Source: Fasciola hepatica (Eukaryota > Platyhelminthes > Trematoda > Plagiorchiida > Fasciolidae). Taken from it: a DNA stretch of 64,000 nucleotides. The stretch lies in the NCBI GenBank assembly GCA_948099385.1, contig CANUEZ040000191.1, positions 2,294,001 through 2,358,000 on the forward strand, written 5' to 3'. The number at the start of each line of letters is the position of its first letter. The stretch's first letter is position 1. The notes beneath the pieces were generated by a model, which worked only from the letters and a program-made list of their open reading frames with translations, was not told where the DNA came from and ran no database searches. This document shows positions 1 through 11,894 of this stretch, in pieces. The translations under genes and the position numbers were made by a program.

Positions 1-1307
1 TTCATAAGGGAATGCCTTGGTTTTAGTAAGCCCATAAATAGAGAAGTGATGGAACATAGGATTGGATCGGTGTACAAGAATTTGGTTGTTACCGTTCAAA
101 GCGAAAGCGAAAGCCGAAGCCAATTAGGGGATTGTGCTATATCATGTATTGTATATGTTGAACAAATCGTTCAGACCCATATCGGATAGCCTTGTGGTTT
201 GGGTGTTCGACTGACATTCGTTCACCCCAACCCTTGTTCGTGTCCCCGTGTGGGCTCTGTCCATGTGCAATGCTCATGATTCCCTTAGCGGATCAAACAG
301 CTGTACAGTGCTTCCATAATTTTCAATGGTCAGTTCAGTGTTCAAGCTGCATGGAGAATCATATTATACAAATCTACTCTGCTACTGCTCTATTGCATTG
401 TATGAGCAATCTGTGTGGGGATTGTTCATAAGGGAATGCCTTGGTTTTACTTAGGCCCATAAATAGAGAAGTGATGGAACATAGGATTGGATCGGTGTAC
501 GAGAATTTGGTTGTTACCGTTCAAAGCGAAAGCGAAAGCCGAAGCCAATTTGGGGATTGTGCTATATCATGTAGTGTATATGTTGAACAAAGCGTTCAGA
601 CCCATATCGGATAGCCTTGTGGTTTGGGTGTTCGTATGACATTCGTTCACCCCAACCCTTGTTCGTGTCCCCGTGTGGGCTCTGTCCATGTGCAATGCTC
701 ATGATTCCCTTAGCGGATCAAACAGCTGTACAGTGCTTCCATAATTTTCAATGGTCAGTTCAGTGTTCAAGCTGCATGGAGAATCATATTATACAAATCT
801 ACTCTGCTACTGCTCTATTGCATTGTATGAGCAATCTGTGTGGGGATTGTTCATAAGGGAATGCCTTGGTTTTACTTAGGCCCATAAATAGAGAAGTGAT
901 GGAACATAGGATTGGATCGGTGTGCGAGAAATTGATTGTTACCGTTGAAAGTGAAAGCGAAAGCCGAATCCAATTTGGGGATTGTGCTATATCATGTATT
1001 GTATATGTTGAACAATGCGTTGAGACCCATATCGGATAGCCTTGTGGTTTGGGTGTTCGACTGACATTCGTTCACCCCAACCCTTGTTCGTGTCCCCGTG
1101 TGGGCTCTGTCCATGTGCAATGCTCATGATTCCCTTAGCGGATCAAACAGCTGTACGGTGCTTCCATCATTTTCAATGGTCAGTTCAGTGTTCAAGCTGC
1201 ATGGAGAATCATATTATACAAATCTACTCTGCTACTGCTCTATTGCATTGTATGAGCAATCTGTGTGGGGATTGTTCATAAGGGAATGCCTTGGTTTTAC
1301 TTAGGCC

Positions 1308-1318
1308 CATAAATAGAG
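1308..1318 (+). promoter_or_regulatory. TATA-like element in the reference monomer (candidate only)
   Basis: The bases CATAAATAGAG resemble a TATA-box core (TATAAATAG) with the first T replaced by C. The element is present in nearly every monomer. Two units, near 46760 and 50159, read CATATATAGAG instead, and a few on the right read CATAAATGGAG. Satellite transcription from internal promoters is known in several eukaryotes, but nothing else here, such as an initiator or a transcript end, supports it. A chance A/T-rich match is the simplest alternative. Confidence 0.2.
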
Positions 1319-1365
1319 AAGTGATGGAACATAGGATTGGATCGGTGTGCGAGAATTTGGTAGTT

Positions 1366-1396
1366 ACCGTTCAAAGCGAAAGCGAAAGCCGAAGCC
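1366..1396 (+). repeat. GAAAGC-rich variable cassette, canonical form
   Basis: A 31-bp stretch starting ACCGTTCAAAGCGAAAGCG and continuing AAAGCCGAAGCC. It is a short internal repeat of GAAAGC/GAAGCC steps and holds four CpG sites. This is the least conserved part of the monomer. Common alternatives are GTTGAAAGCG, GTTCAAAGCC, GTTCGAAGCC, TCAATGCAAAAGCG, TCAAACCCAATCGG, TCAAAGCCAATGGG, and a strongly changed form starting ATCTTACACAGCC. Replacement occurs without length change, so the 425-bp register is kept. Whether it is a protein-binding site is unknown. Confidence 0.85.
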
Positions 1397-1482
1397 AATT
1401 TGGGGGTTGTGCTATATCATGTATTGTATATGTTGAACAAAGCGTTCAGACCCATATCGGATAGCCTTGTGTTTTGGGTGTT

Positions 1483-1495
1483 CGACTGACATTCG
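1483..1495 (+). repeat. 13-bp near-palindrome (dyad) in each monomer
   Basis: CGACTGACATTCG has six-base arms around a central A with one mismatch. A subset of monomers carries CGAATGACATTCG, in which the arms are perfectly complementary (examples at 3609-3621 and 4882-4894). On the right side of the window most units carry CGACTGACAATCG, again with one mismatch. The dyad lies just before the C-rich tract. Dyads of this size can be sites for dimeric DNA-binding proteins, but no binding partner can be inferred. Confidence 0.55.
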
Positions 1496-1499
1496 TTCA

Positions 1500-1522
1500 C
1501 CCCAACCCTTGTTCGTGTCCCC
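1500..1522 (+). other. C-rich tract of the monomer
   Basis: Three C runs (4, 3 and 4 bases) lie within 23 bp, so the minus strand is G-rich with three G runs. Some units on the right have lost one C of the last run (near 47393, 50792, 52920, 53343, 55890, 56313 and 62262), making them 1 bp shorter. The tract is short of the four runs needed for a standard quadruplex within one strand. Confidence 0.6.
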
Positions 1523-1666
1523 GTGTGGGCTCTGTCCATGTGCAATGCTCATGATTCCCTTAGCGGATCAAACAGCTGTACAGTGCTTCCATCATTTTCA
1601 ATGGTCAGTTCAGTGTTCAAGCTGCATGGAGAATCATATTATACAAATCTACTCTGCTACTGCTCT

Positions 1667-1685
1667 ATTGCATTGTATGAGCAAT
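1667..1685 (+). repeat. Small inverted repeat ATTGC / GCAAT
   Basis: Five-base arms ATTGC and GCAAT flank a 9-base loop. The element is conserved in most monomers. Exceptions include units with GACCAAT (near 4653, 11870, 44580, 47979 and 53501), GAGAAAT (in the 36-43 kb trimers) and GATCAAT (60295), which weaken the arm. A stem this short is probably not stable on its own. Confidence 0.3.
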
Positions 1686-4600
1686 CTGTGTGGGGATTGT
1701 TCATAAGGGAATGCCTTGGTTTTACTTAGGCCCATAAATAGAGAAGTGATGGAACATAGGATTGGATCGGTGTACGAGAATTTGGTTGTTACCGTTCAAA
1801 GCGAAAGCGAAAGCCGAAGCCAATTTGGGGATTGTGCTATATCATGTAGTGTATATGTTGAACAAAGCGTTCAGACCCATATCGGATAGCCTTGTAGTTT
1901 GGGTGTTCGACTGACATTCGTTCACCCCAACCCTTGTTCGTGTCCCCGTGTGGGCTCTGTCCATGTGCAATGCTCATCAATTCCCTTAGCGGATCAAACA
2001 GCTGTACAGTGCTTCCATCATTTTCAATGGTCAGTTCAGTGTTCAAGCTGCATGGAGAATCATATTATACAAATCTACTCTGCTACTGCTCTATTGCATT
2101 GTATGAGCAATCTGTGTGGGGATTGTTCATAAGGGAATGCCTTGGTTTTACTTAGGCCCACAAATAGAGAAGTGATGGAACATAGGATTGGATCGGTGTG
2201 CGAGAAATTGATTGTTACCGTTGAAAGTGAAAGCGAAAGCCGAATCCAATTTGGGGATTGTGCTATATCATGTATTGTATATGTTGAACAAAGCGTTCAG
2301 ACCCATATCGGATAGCCTTGTGGTTTGGGTGTTCGACTGACATTCGTTCACCCCAACCCTTGTTCGTGTCCCCGTGTGGGCTCTGTCCATGTGCAATGCT
2401 CATGATTCCCTTAGCGGATCAAACAGCTGTACAGTGCTTCCATCATTTTCAATGGTCAGTTCAGTGTTCAAGCTGCATGGAGAATCATATTATACAAATC
2501 TACTCTGCTACTGCTCTATTGCATTGTATGAGCAATCTGTGTGGGGATTGTTCATAAGGGAATGCCTTGGTTTTACTTAGGCCCATAAATAGAGAAGTGA
2601 TGGAACATAGGATTGGATCGGTGTACAAGAATTTGGTAGTTACCGTTCAAAGCGAAAGCGAAAGCCGAAGCCAATTTGGGGGTTGTGCTATATCATGTAT
2701 TGTATATGTTGAACAAAGCGTTGAGACCCATATCGGATAGCCTTGTGGTTTGGGTGTTCGACTGACATTCGTTCACCCCAACCCTTGTTCGTGTCCCCGT
2801 GTGGGCTCTGTCCATGTGCAATGCTCATGATTCCCTTAGCGGATCAAACAGCTGTACAGTGCTTCCATCATTTTCAATGGTCAGTTCAGTGTTCAAGCTG
2901 CATGGAGAATCATATTATACAAATCTACTCTGCTACTGCTCTATTGCATTGTATGAGCAATCTGTGTGGGGATTGTTCATAAGGGAATGCCTTGGTTTTA
3001 CTTAGGCCCATAAATAGAGAAGTGATGGAACATAGGATTGGATCGGTGTACAAGAATTTGGTAGTTACCGTTCAAAGCGAAAGCGAAAGCCGAAGCCAAT
3101 TTGGGGGTTGTGCTATATCATGTATTGTATATGTTGAACAAATCGTTGAGACCCATATCGGATAGCCTTGTGGTTTGGGTGTTCGACTGACATTCGTTCA
3201 CCCCAACCCTTGTTCGTGTCCCCGTGTGGGCTCTGTCCATGTGCAATGCTCATGATTCCCTTAGCGGATCAAACAGCTGTACAGTGCTTCCATCATTTTC
3301 AATGGTCAGTTCAGTGTTCAAGCTGCATGGAGAATCATATTATACAAATCTACTCTGCTACTGCTCTATTGCATTGTATGAGCAATCTGTGTGGGGATTG
3401 TTCATAAGGGAATGCCTTGGTTTTACTTAGGCCCATAAATAGAGAAGTGATGGAAAATAGGATTGGATCGGTGTGCGAGAATTTGGTTGTTACCGTTCAA
3501 AGCGAAAGCGAAAGCCGAAGCCAATTTGGGGATTATGCTATATCATGTAGTGTATATGTTGAACAACGCGTTGAGACCCATATCGGATAGCCTTGTGATT
3601 TGGGTGTTCGAATGACATTCGTTCACCCCAACCCTTGTTCGTGTCCCCGTGTGGGCTCTGTCCATGTGCAATGCTGATGATTCCCTTAGCGGATCAAACA
3701 GCTGTACAGTGCTTCCATAATTTTCAATGGTCAGTTCAGTGTTCAAGCTGCATGGAGAATCATATTATACAAATCTACTCTGCTACTGCTCTATTGCATT
3801 GTATGAGCAATCTGTGTGGATTGTTCATAAGGGAATGCCTTGGTTTTACTTAGGCCCATAAATAGAGAAGTGATGGAACATAGGATTGGATCGGTGTGCG
3901 AGAATTTGGTTGTTACCGTTCAAAGCGAAAGCGAAAGCCGAAGCCAATTTGAGGATTGTGCTATATCATGTATTGTATATGTTGAACAAAGCGTTCAGAC
4001 CCATATCGGATAGCCTTGTGGTTTGGGTGTTCGACTGACATTCGTTCACCCCAACCCTTGTTCGTGTCCCCGTGTGGGCTCTGTCCATGTGCAATGCTCA
4101 TGATTCCCTTAGCGGATCAAACAGCTGTACAGTGCTTCCATCATTTTCAATGGTCAGTTCAGTGTTCAAGCTGCATGGAGAATCATATTATACAAATCTA
4201 CTCTGCTACTGCTCTATTGCATTGTATGAGCAATCTGTGTGGGGATTGTTCATAAGGGAATGCCTTGGTTTTACTTAGGCCCATAAATAGAGAAGTGATG
4301 GAACATAGGATTGGATCGGTGTGTGAGAATTTGGTTGTTACCGTTCAAAGCGAAAGCGAAAGCCGAAGCCAATTTGGGGATTGTGCTATATCATGTAGTG
4401 TATATGTTGAACAAAGCGTTGAGACCCATATGGGATAGCCTTGTGGTTTGGGTGTTCGACTGACATTCGTTCACCCCAACCCTTGTTCGTGTCCCCGTGT
4501 GGGCTCTGTCCATGTGCAATGCTCATGATTCCCTTAGCGGATCAAACAGCTGTACAGTGCTTCCATCATTTTCAATGGTCAGTTCAGTGTTCAAGCTGCA

Positions 4601-4775
4601 TGGAGAATCATATTATACAAATCTACTCTGCTACTGCTCTATTGCATTGTATGACCAATCTGTGTGGGGATTGTTCATAAGGGAATGCCTTGGTTTTACT
4701 TAGGCCCATAAATAGAGAAGTGATGGAACATAGGATTGGATCGGTGTGCGAGAATTTGGTTGTTACCGTTCAAAG

Positions 4776-6418
4776 CGAAAGCGAAAGCCGAAGCCAATTT
4801 GGGGATTGTGCTATATCATGTAGTGTATATGTTGAACAAAGCGTTGAGACCCATATCGGATAGCCTTGTGGTTTGGGTGTTCGAATGACATTCGTTCACC
4901 CCAACCCTTGTTCGTGTCCCCGTGTGGGCTCTGTCCATGTGCAATGCTCATGATTCCCTTAGCGGATCAAACAGCTGTACAGTGCTTCCATCATTTTCAA
5001 TGGTCAGTTCAGTGTTCAAGCTGCATGGAGAATCATATTATACAAATCTACTCTGCTACTGCTCTATTGCATTGTATGAGCAATCTGTGTAGATTGATCA
5101 TAAGGGAATGCCTTGGTTTTACTTAGGCCCATAAATAGAGAAGTGATGGAACATAGGATTGGATCGGTGTGCGAGAATTTGGTTGTTACCGTTCAAAGCG
5201 AAAGCGAAAGCCGAAGCCAATTTGGGGATTGTGCTATATCATGTAGTGTATATGTTGAACAAAGCGTTGAGACCCATATCGGATAGCCTTGTGGTTTGGG
5301 TGTTCGAATGACATTCGTTCACCCCAACCCTTGTTCGTGTCCCCGTGTGGGCTCTGTCCATGTGCAATGCTCATGATTCCCTTAGCGGATCAAACAGCTG
5401 TACAGTGCTTCCATCATTTTCAATGGTCAGTTCAGTGTTCAAGCTGCATGGAGAATCATATTATACAAATGTACTCTGCTACTGCTCTATTGCATTGTAT
5501 GAGCAATCTGTGTGGGGATTGTTCATAAGGGAATGCCTTGGTTTTACTTAGGCCCATAAATAGAGAAGTGATGGAACATAGGATTGGATCGGTGTACGAG
5601 AATTTGGTTGTTACCGTTCAAAGCCAAAGCGAAAGCCGAAGCCAATTTGGGGATTGTGCTATATCATGTAGTGTATATGTTGAACAAAGCGTTGAGACCC
5701 ATATCGGATAGCCTTGTGGTTTGGGTGTTCGAATGACATTCGTTCACCCCAACCCTTGTTCGTGTCCCCGTGTGGGCTCTGTCCATGTGCAATGCTCATG
5801 ATTCCCTTAGCGGATCAAACAGCTGTACAGTGCTTCCATCATTTTCAATGGTCAGTTCAGTGTTCAAGCTGCATGGAGAATCATATTATACAAATCTACT
5901 CTGCTACTGCTCTATTGCATTGTATGAGCAATCTGTGTAGATTGATCATAAGGGAATGCCTTGGTTTTACTTAGGCCCATAAATAGAGAAGTGATGGAAC
6001 ATAGGATTGGATCGGTGTGCGAGAATTTGGTTGTTACCGTTCAAAGCGAAAGCGAAAGCCGAAGCCAATTTGGGGATTGTGCTATATCATGTAGTGTATA
6101 TGTTGAACAAAGCGTTGAGACCCATATCGGATAGCCTTGTGGTTTGGGTGTTCGAATGACATTCGTTCACCCCAACCCTTGTTCGTGTCCCCGTGTGGGC
6201 TCTGTCCATGTGCAATGCTCATGATTCCCTTAGCGGATCAAACAGCTGTACAGTGCTTCCATCATTTTCAATGGTCAGTTCAGTGTTCAAGCTGCATGGA
6301 GAATCATATTATACAAATGTACTCTGCTACTGCTCTATTGCATTGTATGAGCAATCTGTGTGGGGATTGTTCATAAGGGAATGCCTTGGTTTTACTTAGG
6401 CCCATAAATAGAGAAGTG
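4776..6418 (+). repeat. 848-bp dimer repeated twice inside copy A
   Basis: Two monomer types alternate. One has GTGTAGATTGATC (2 bp short, at about 5088 and 5937). The other has ACAAATGTACTC (about 5469 and 6317). The period is 425 plus 423 bp. All four units carry the perfect CGAATGACATTCG dyad. The same arrangement is present in copy B at 21340-22982. Confidence 0.85.
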
Positions 6419-8099
6419 ACGGAACATAGGATTGGATCGGTGTACGAGAATTTGGTTGTTACCGTTGAAAGCGAAAGCGAAAGCCGAAGCCAATTTGGGG
6501 ATTGTGCTATATCATGTAGTGTATATGTTGAACAAAGCGTTCAGACCCATATGGGATAGCCTTGTGGTTTGGGTGTTCGACTGACATTCGTTCACCCCAA
6601 CCCTTGTTCGTGTCCCCGTGTGGGCTCTGTCCATGTGCAATGCTCATGCTTCACTAAGCGGATCAAAAAGCTGTACAGTGCTTCCATAATTTTCAATGGT
6701 CACTTCAGTGTTCAAGCTGCATGGAGAATCATATTATACAAATCTACTCTGCTACTGCTCTATTGCGTTGTATGAGCAATCTGTGTGGGGATTGTTCATA
6801 AGGGAATGCCTTGGTTTTACTTAGGCCCATAAATAGAGAAGTGATGGAACATAGGATTGGATCGGTGTGCGAGAATTTGGTTGTTACCGTTCAAAGCGAA
6901 AGCGAAAGCCGAAGTCAATTTGAGGATTGTGCTATATCATGTATTGTACATGTTGAACAAAGCGTTCAGACCCATATCGGATAGCCTTGTGGTTTGGGTG
7001 TTCGACTGACATTCGTTCACCCCAACCCTTGTTCGTGTCCCCGTGTAGGCTCTGTCCATGTGCAATGCTCATGATTCCCTTAGCGGATCAAACAGCTGTA
7101 CAGTGCTTCCATCATTTTCAATGGTCAGTTCAGTGTTCAAGCTGCATGGAGTATCATATTATACAAATCTACTCTGCTACTGCTCTATTGCATTGTATGA
7201 GCAATCTGTGTGGGGATTGTTCATAAGGGAATGCCTTGGTTTTACTTAGGCCCATAAATAGAGAAGTGACGGAACATAGGATTGGATCGGTGTACGAGAA
7301 TTTGGTTGTTACCGTTCAAAGCGAAAGCGAAAGCCGAAGCCAATTTGGGGATTGTGCTATATCATGTATTGAATATGTTGAACAAAGCGTTCAGACCCAT
7401 ATCGGATAGCCTTGTGGTTTGGGTGTTCGACTGACATTCGTTCACCCCAACCCTTGTTCGTGTCCCCGTGTGGGCTCTGTCCATGTGCAATGCGCATGAT
7501 TCCCTTAGCGGATCAAACAGCTGTACAGTGCTTCCATAATTTTCAATGGTCAGTTCAGTGTTCAAGCTGCATGGAGAATCATATTATACAAATCTACTCT
7601 GCTACTGCTCTATTGCATTGTATGAGCAATCTGTGTGGATTGTTCATAAGGGAATGCCCTGGTTTTGCTTACGCCCATAAATAGAGAAGTGATGGAACAT
7701 AGGATTGGATCGGTGTGCGAGAATTTGGTTGTTACCGTTCAAAGCGAAAGCGAAAGCCGAAGCCAATTTGGGGATTGTGCTATATCATGTAGTGTATATG
7801 TTGAACAAAGCGTTGAGACCCATATCGGATAGCCTTGTGGTTTGGGTGTTCGACTGACATTCGTTCACCCAAACCCTTGTTCGTGTCCCCGTGTGGGCTC
7901 TGTCCATGTGCAATGCTCATGATTCCCTTAGCGGATCAAACAGCTGTACAGTGCTTCCATCATTTTCAATGGTCAGTTCAGTGTTCAAGCTGCATGGAGA
8001 ATCATATAATACAAATCTACTCTGCTACTGCTCTATTGCATTGTATGAGCAATCTGTGTGGGGATTGTTCATAAGGGAATGCCTTGGTTTTACTTAGGC

Positions 8100-11040
8100 C
8101 CATAAATAGAGAAGTGATGGAACATAGGATTGGATCGATGTGCGAGAATTTGGTTGTTACCGTTCAAAGCGAAAGCGAAAGCCGAAGCCAATTTGGGGAT
8201 TGTGCTATATCATGTAGTGTATATGTTGAACAAAGCGTTGAGACCCATATCGGATAGCCTTGTGGTTTGGGTGTTCGAATGACATTCGTTCACCCCAACC
8301 CTTGTTCGTGTCCCCGTGTGGGCTCTGTCCATGTGCAATGCTCATGATTCCCTTAGCGGATCAAACAGCTGTACAGTGCTTCCATAATTTTCAATGGTCA
8401 GTTCAGTGTTCAAGCTGCATGGAGAATCATATTATACAAATCTACTCTGCTACTGCTCTATTGCATTGTATGAGCAATCTGTGTGGGGATTGTTCATAAG
8501 GGAATGCCTTGGTTTTACTTAGGCCCATAAATAGAGAAGTGATGGAACATAGGATTGGATCGGTGTACGAGAATTTGGTTGTTACCGTTCAAAGCGAAGG
8601 CGAAAGCCGAAGCCAATTTGGGGATTGTGCTATATCATGTAGTGTATATGTTGAACAAAGCGTTCAGACCCATATCGGATAGCCTTGTAGTTTGGGTGTT
8701 CGACTGACATTCGTTCACCCCAACCCTTGTTCGTGTCCCCGTGTGGGCTCTGTCCATGTGCAATGCTCATGCTTCACTTAGCGGATCAAACAGCTGTACA
8801 GTGCTTCCATAATTTTCAATGGTCAGTTCAGTGATCAAGCTGCATGGAGAATCATATTATACAAATCTACTCTGCTACTGCTCTATTGCATTGTATGAGC
8901 AATCTGTGTGGGGATTGTTCATAAGGGAATGCCTTGGTTTTACTTAGGCCCATAAATAGAGAAGTGATGGAAAATAGGATTGGATCGGTGTGCGAGAATT
9001 TGGTTGTTACCGTTCAAAGCGAAAGCGAAAGCCGAAGCCAATTTGGGGATTGTGCTATATCATGTAGTGTATATGTTGAACAAAGCGTTGAGACCCATAT
9101 CGGATAGCCTTGTGGTTTGGGTGTTCGACTGACATTCGTTCACCCCAACCCTTGTTCGTGTCCCCGTGTGGGCTCTGTCCATGTGCAATGCTCATGATTC
9201 CCTTAGCGGATCAAACAGCTGTACAGTGCTTCCATCATTTTCAATGGTCAGTTCAGTGTTCAAGCTGCATGGAGAAACATATTATACAAATCTACTCTGC
9301 TACTGCTCTATTGCATTGTATGAGCAATCTGTGTGGGGATTGTTCATAAGGGAATGCCTTGGTTTTACTTAGGCCCATAAATAGAGAAGTGATGGAACAT
9401 AGGATTGTATCGATGTGCGAGAATTTGGTTGTTACCGTTCAAAGCGAAAGCGAAAGCCGAAGCCAATTTGGGGATTGTGCTATATCATGTAGTGTATATG
9501 TTGAACAAAGCGTTCAGACCCATATCGGATAGCCTTGTGGTTTGGGTGTTCGAATGACATTCGTTCACCCCAACCCTTGTTCGTGTCCCCGTGTGGGCTC
9601 TGTCCATGTGCAATGCTCATGATTCCCTTAGCGGATCAAACAGCTGTACAGTGCTTCCATAATTTTCAATGGTCAGTTCAGTGTTCAAGCTGCATGGAGA
9701 ATCATATTATACAAATCTACTCTGCTACTGCTCTATTGCATTGTATGAGCAATCTGTGTGGGGATTGTTCATAAGGGAATGCCTTGGTTTTACTTAGGCC
9801 CATAAATAGAGAAGTGATGGAACATAGGATTGGATCGGTGTACGAGAATTTGGTTGTTACCGTTCAAAGCCAAAGCGAAAGCCGAAGCCAATTTGGGGAT
9901 TGTGCTATATCATGTAGTGTATATGTTGAACAAAGCGTTCAGACCCATATCGGATAGCCTTGTGGTTTGGGTGTTCGACTGACATTCGTTCACCCCAACC
10001 CTTGTTCGTGTCCCCGTGTGGGCTCTGTCCATGTGCAATGCTCATGCTTCACTTAGCGGATCAAACAGCTGTACAGTGCTTCCATAATTTTCAATGGTCA
10101 GTTCAGTGATCAAGCTGCATGGAGAATCATATTATACAAATCTACTCTGCTACTGCTCTATTGCATTGTATGAGCAATCTGTGTGGGGATTGTTCATAAG
10201 GGAATGCCTTGGTTTTACTTAGGCCCATAAATAGAGAAGTGATGGAACATAGGATTGGATCGGTGTGCGAGAATTTGGTTGTTACCGTTCAAAGCGAAAG
10301 CGAAAGCCGAAGCCAATTTGGGGATTGTGCTATATCATGTAGTGTATATGTTGAACAAAGCGTTGAGACCCATATCGGATAGCCTTGTGGTTTGGGTGTT
10401 CGAATGACATTCGTTCACCCCAACCCTTGTTCGTGTCCCCGTGTGGGCTCTGTCCATGTGCAATGCTCATGATTCCCTTACCGGATCAAACAGCTGTACA
10501 GTGCTTCCATAATTTTCAATGGTCAGTTCAGTGTTCAAGCTGCATGGAGAATCATATTATACAAATCTACTCTGCTACTGCTCTATTGCATTGTATGAGC
10601 AATCTGTGTGGGGATTGTTCATAAGGGAATGCCTTGGTTTTACTTAGGCCCATAAATAGAGAAGTGATGGAACATAGGATTGGATCGGTGTACGAGAATT
10701 TGGTTGTTACCGTTGAAAGCGAAAGCGAAAGCCGAAGCCAATTTGGGGATTGTGCTATATCATGTAGTGTATATGTTGAACAAAGCGTTCAGACCCATAT
10801 CGGATAGCCTTGTAGTTTGGGTGTTCGACTGACATTCGTTCACCCCAACCCTTGTTCGTGTCCCCGTGTGGGCTCTGTCCATGTGCAATGCTCATGCTTC
10901 ACTTAGCGGATCAAACAGCTGTACAGTGCTTCCATAATTTTCAATGGTCAGTTCAGTGATCAAGCTGCATGGAGAATCATATTATACAAATCTACACTGC
11001 TACAGCTCCATTGCATTGTATGAGCAATCTGTGTGGGGAT
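8100..11040 (+). repeat. Trimer and dimer expansion inside copy A
   Basis: Units near 8260, 9535 and 10385 (perfect dyad, CCATAATTTT) are each followed by a unit with CATGCTTCACTTAGCGG and GTGATCAAGC (8685, 9960 and 10810). The first two pairs are 1,275 bp apart, with an intervening third monomer at 9110. The last pair is only 850 bp on, so the third monomer is absent there. Copy B repeats this at 24664-27604. Confidence 0.8.
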
Positions 11041-11894
11041 TGTTCATAAGGGAATGCCTTGGTTTTACTTAGGCCCATAAATAGAGAAGTGATGGAACAT
11101 AGGATTGGATCGGTGCGCGAGAATTTGGTTGTTACCGTTCAAAGCCAAAGCGAAAGCCGAAGCCAATTTGGGGATTGTGCTATATCATGTAGTGTATATG
11201 TTGAACAAAGCGTTGAGACCCATATCGGATAGCCTTGTGGTTTGGGTGTTCGACTGACATTCGTTCACCCCAACCCTTGTTCGTGTCCCCGTGTGGGCTC
11301 TGTCCATGTGCAATGCTCATGATTCCCTTAGCGGATCAAACAGCTGTACAGTGCTTCCATCATTTTCAATGGTCAGTTCAGTGTTCAAGCTGCATGGAGA
11401 ATCATATTATACAAATGTACTCTGCTACTGCTCTATTGCATTGTATGAGCAATCTGTGTGGATTGTTCATAAGGGAATGCCTTGGTTTTACTTAGGCCCA
11501 TAAATAGAGAAGTGATGGAACATAGGATTGGATCGGTGTGCGAGAATTTGGTTGTTACCGTTGAAAGCGAAAGCGAAAGCCGAAGCCAATTTGGGGATTG
11601 TGCTATATCATGTAGTGTATATGTTGAACAACGCGTTGAGACCCATATCGGATGTCCCTGTGGTTTGGGTGTTCGACTGACATTCGTTCACCCCAACCCT
11701 TGTTCGTGTCCCCGTGTGGGCTCTGTCCATGTGCAATGCTCATGATTCCCTTAGCGGATCGAACAGCTGTACAGTGCTTCCATAATTTTCAATGGTCAGT
11801 TCAGTGTTCAAGCTGCATGGAGAATCATATTATACAAATCTACTCTGCTACTGCTCTATTGCATTGTATGACCAATCTGTGTGGGGATTGTTCA

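Larger units (their letters stand above)
1..1491 (+). repeat. Left-edge monomers before the 16.5-kb block
   Basis: Three and a half monomers. The first is 424 bp, with TTTTAGTAAG in place of TTTTACTTAGG. The second carries TTCGTATGAC at the dyad. The third has a GAAATTGATTG and GTTGAAAGTG spacer that recurs about 1,276 bp downstream near 2200, so part of a three-monomer periodicity already exists here (425-1000 resembles 1700-2276). The array evidently continues to the left of the window. Confidence 0.85.
1275..1699 (+). repeat. Reference satellite monomer (425 bp)
   Basis: One complete unit chosen to describe the internal layout. Offsets from its first base are: 1-32, conserved entry segment; 34-44, A/T-rich CATAAATAGAG; 60-91, conserved segment containing GGATTGGATCGG; 92-122, the variable GAAAGC cassette; 123-208, a moderately variable segment; 209-221, a 13-bp dyad; 226-248, a C-rich tract; 249-356, the most conserved part; 357-376, an AT-rich tract; 393-411, a small inverted repeat; then the next unit. 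The last 240 bp or so change least between units. The choice of start is arbitrary because the array is circularly permutable. This unit itself differs from most others in having GTTTTGGG rather than GGTTTGGG before the dyad. Confidence 0.95.

Noticed and set aside
192..431. A recurring open frame of 79 codons in most monomers (with 68-, 86- and 90-codon relatives in other frames), rich in cysteine.
   Set aside because: The frames start at TTG or GTG rather than ATG. The 425-bp unit is not a multiple of three, so frames do not join. Changes between units alter the encoded residues freely, and several units break the frame. No domain is recognisable. They are by-products of the repeat.
515..531. 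A 17-bp stretch in the cassette that matches the CENP-B box at seven of nine key bases on the minus strand.
   Set aside because: Two key bases differ. At this stringency about one match per 425-bp monomer is expected by chance on two strands. The divergent cassette form removes it. The lineage is unknown, so there is no ground to expect CENP-B.
1036..1066. TAGCCTTGTGG followed by GTTCGACT, resembling tRNA-type A and B boxes (RNA polymerase III promoter, tRNA or SINE origin).
   Set aside because: Both boxes have mismatches. They are separated by only a few bases where 30 or more are usual, and no cloverleaf can be drawn.
1500..1530. Possible G-quadruplex on the minus strand or i-motif on the plus strand in the C-rich tract.
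   Set aside because: Only three runs of three or more lie within range, and the last loop is long. A four-run structure is not present in a single tract.
1837..2046. Minus-strand open frames of 67-73 codons (for example also near 3543, 16281 and 35202).
   Set aside because: They appear only in units with a particular base variant, are lost in neighbours, and cover the same conserved repeat. There is no sign of coding constraint.
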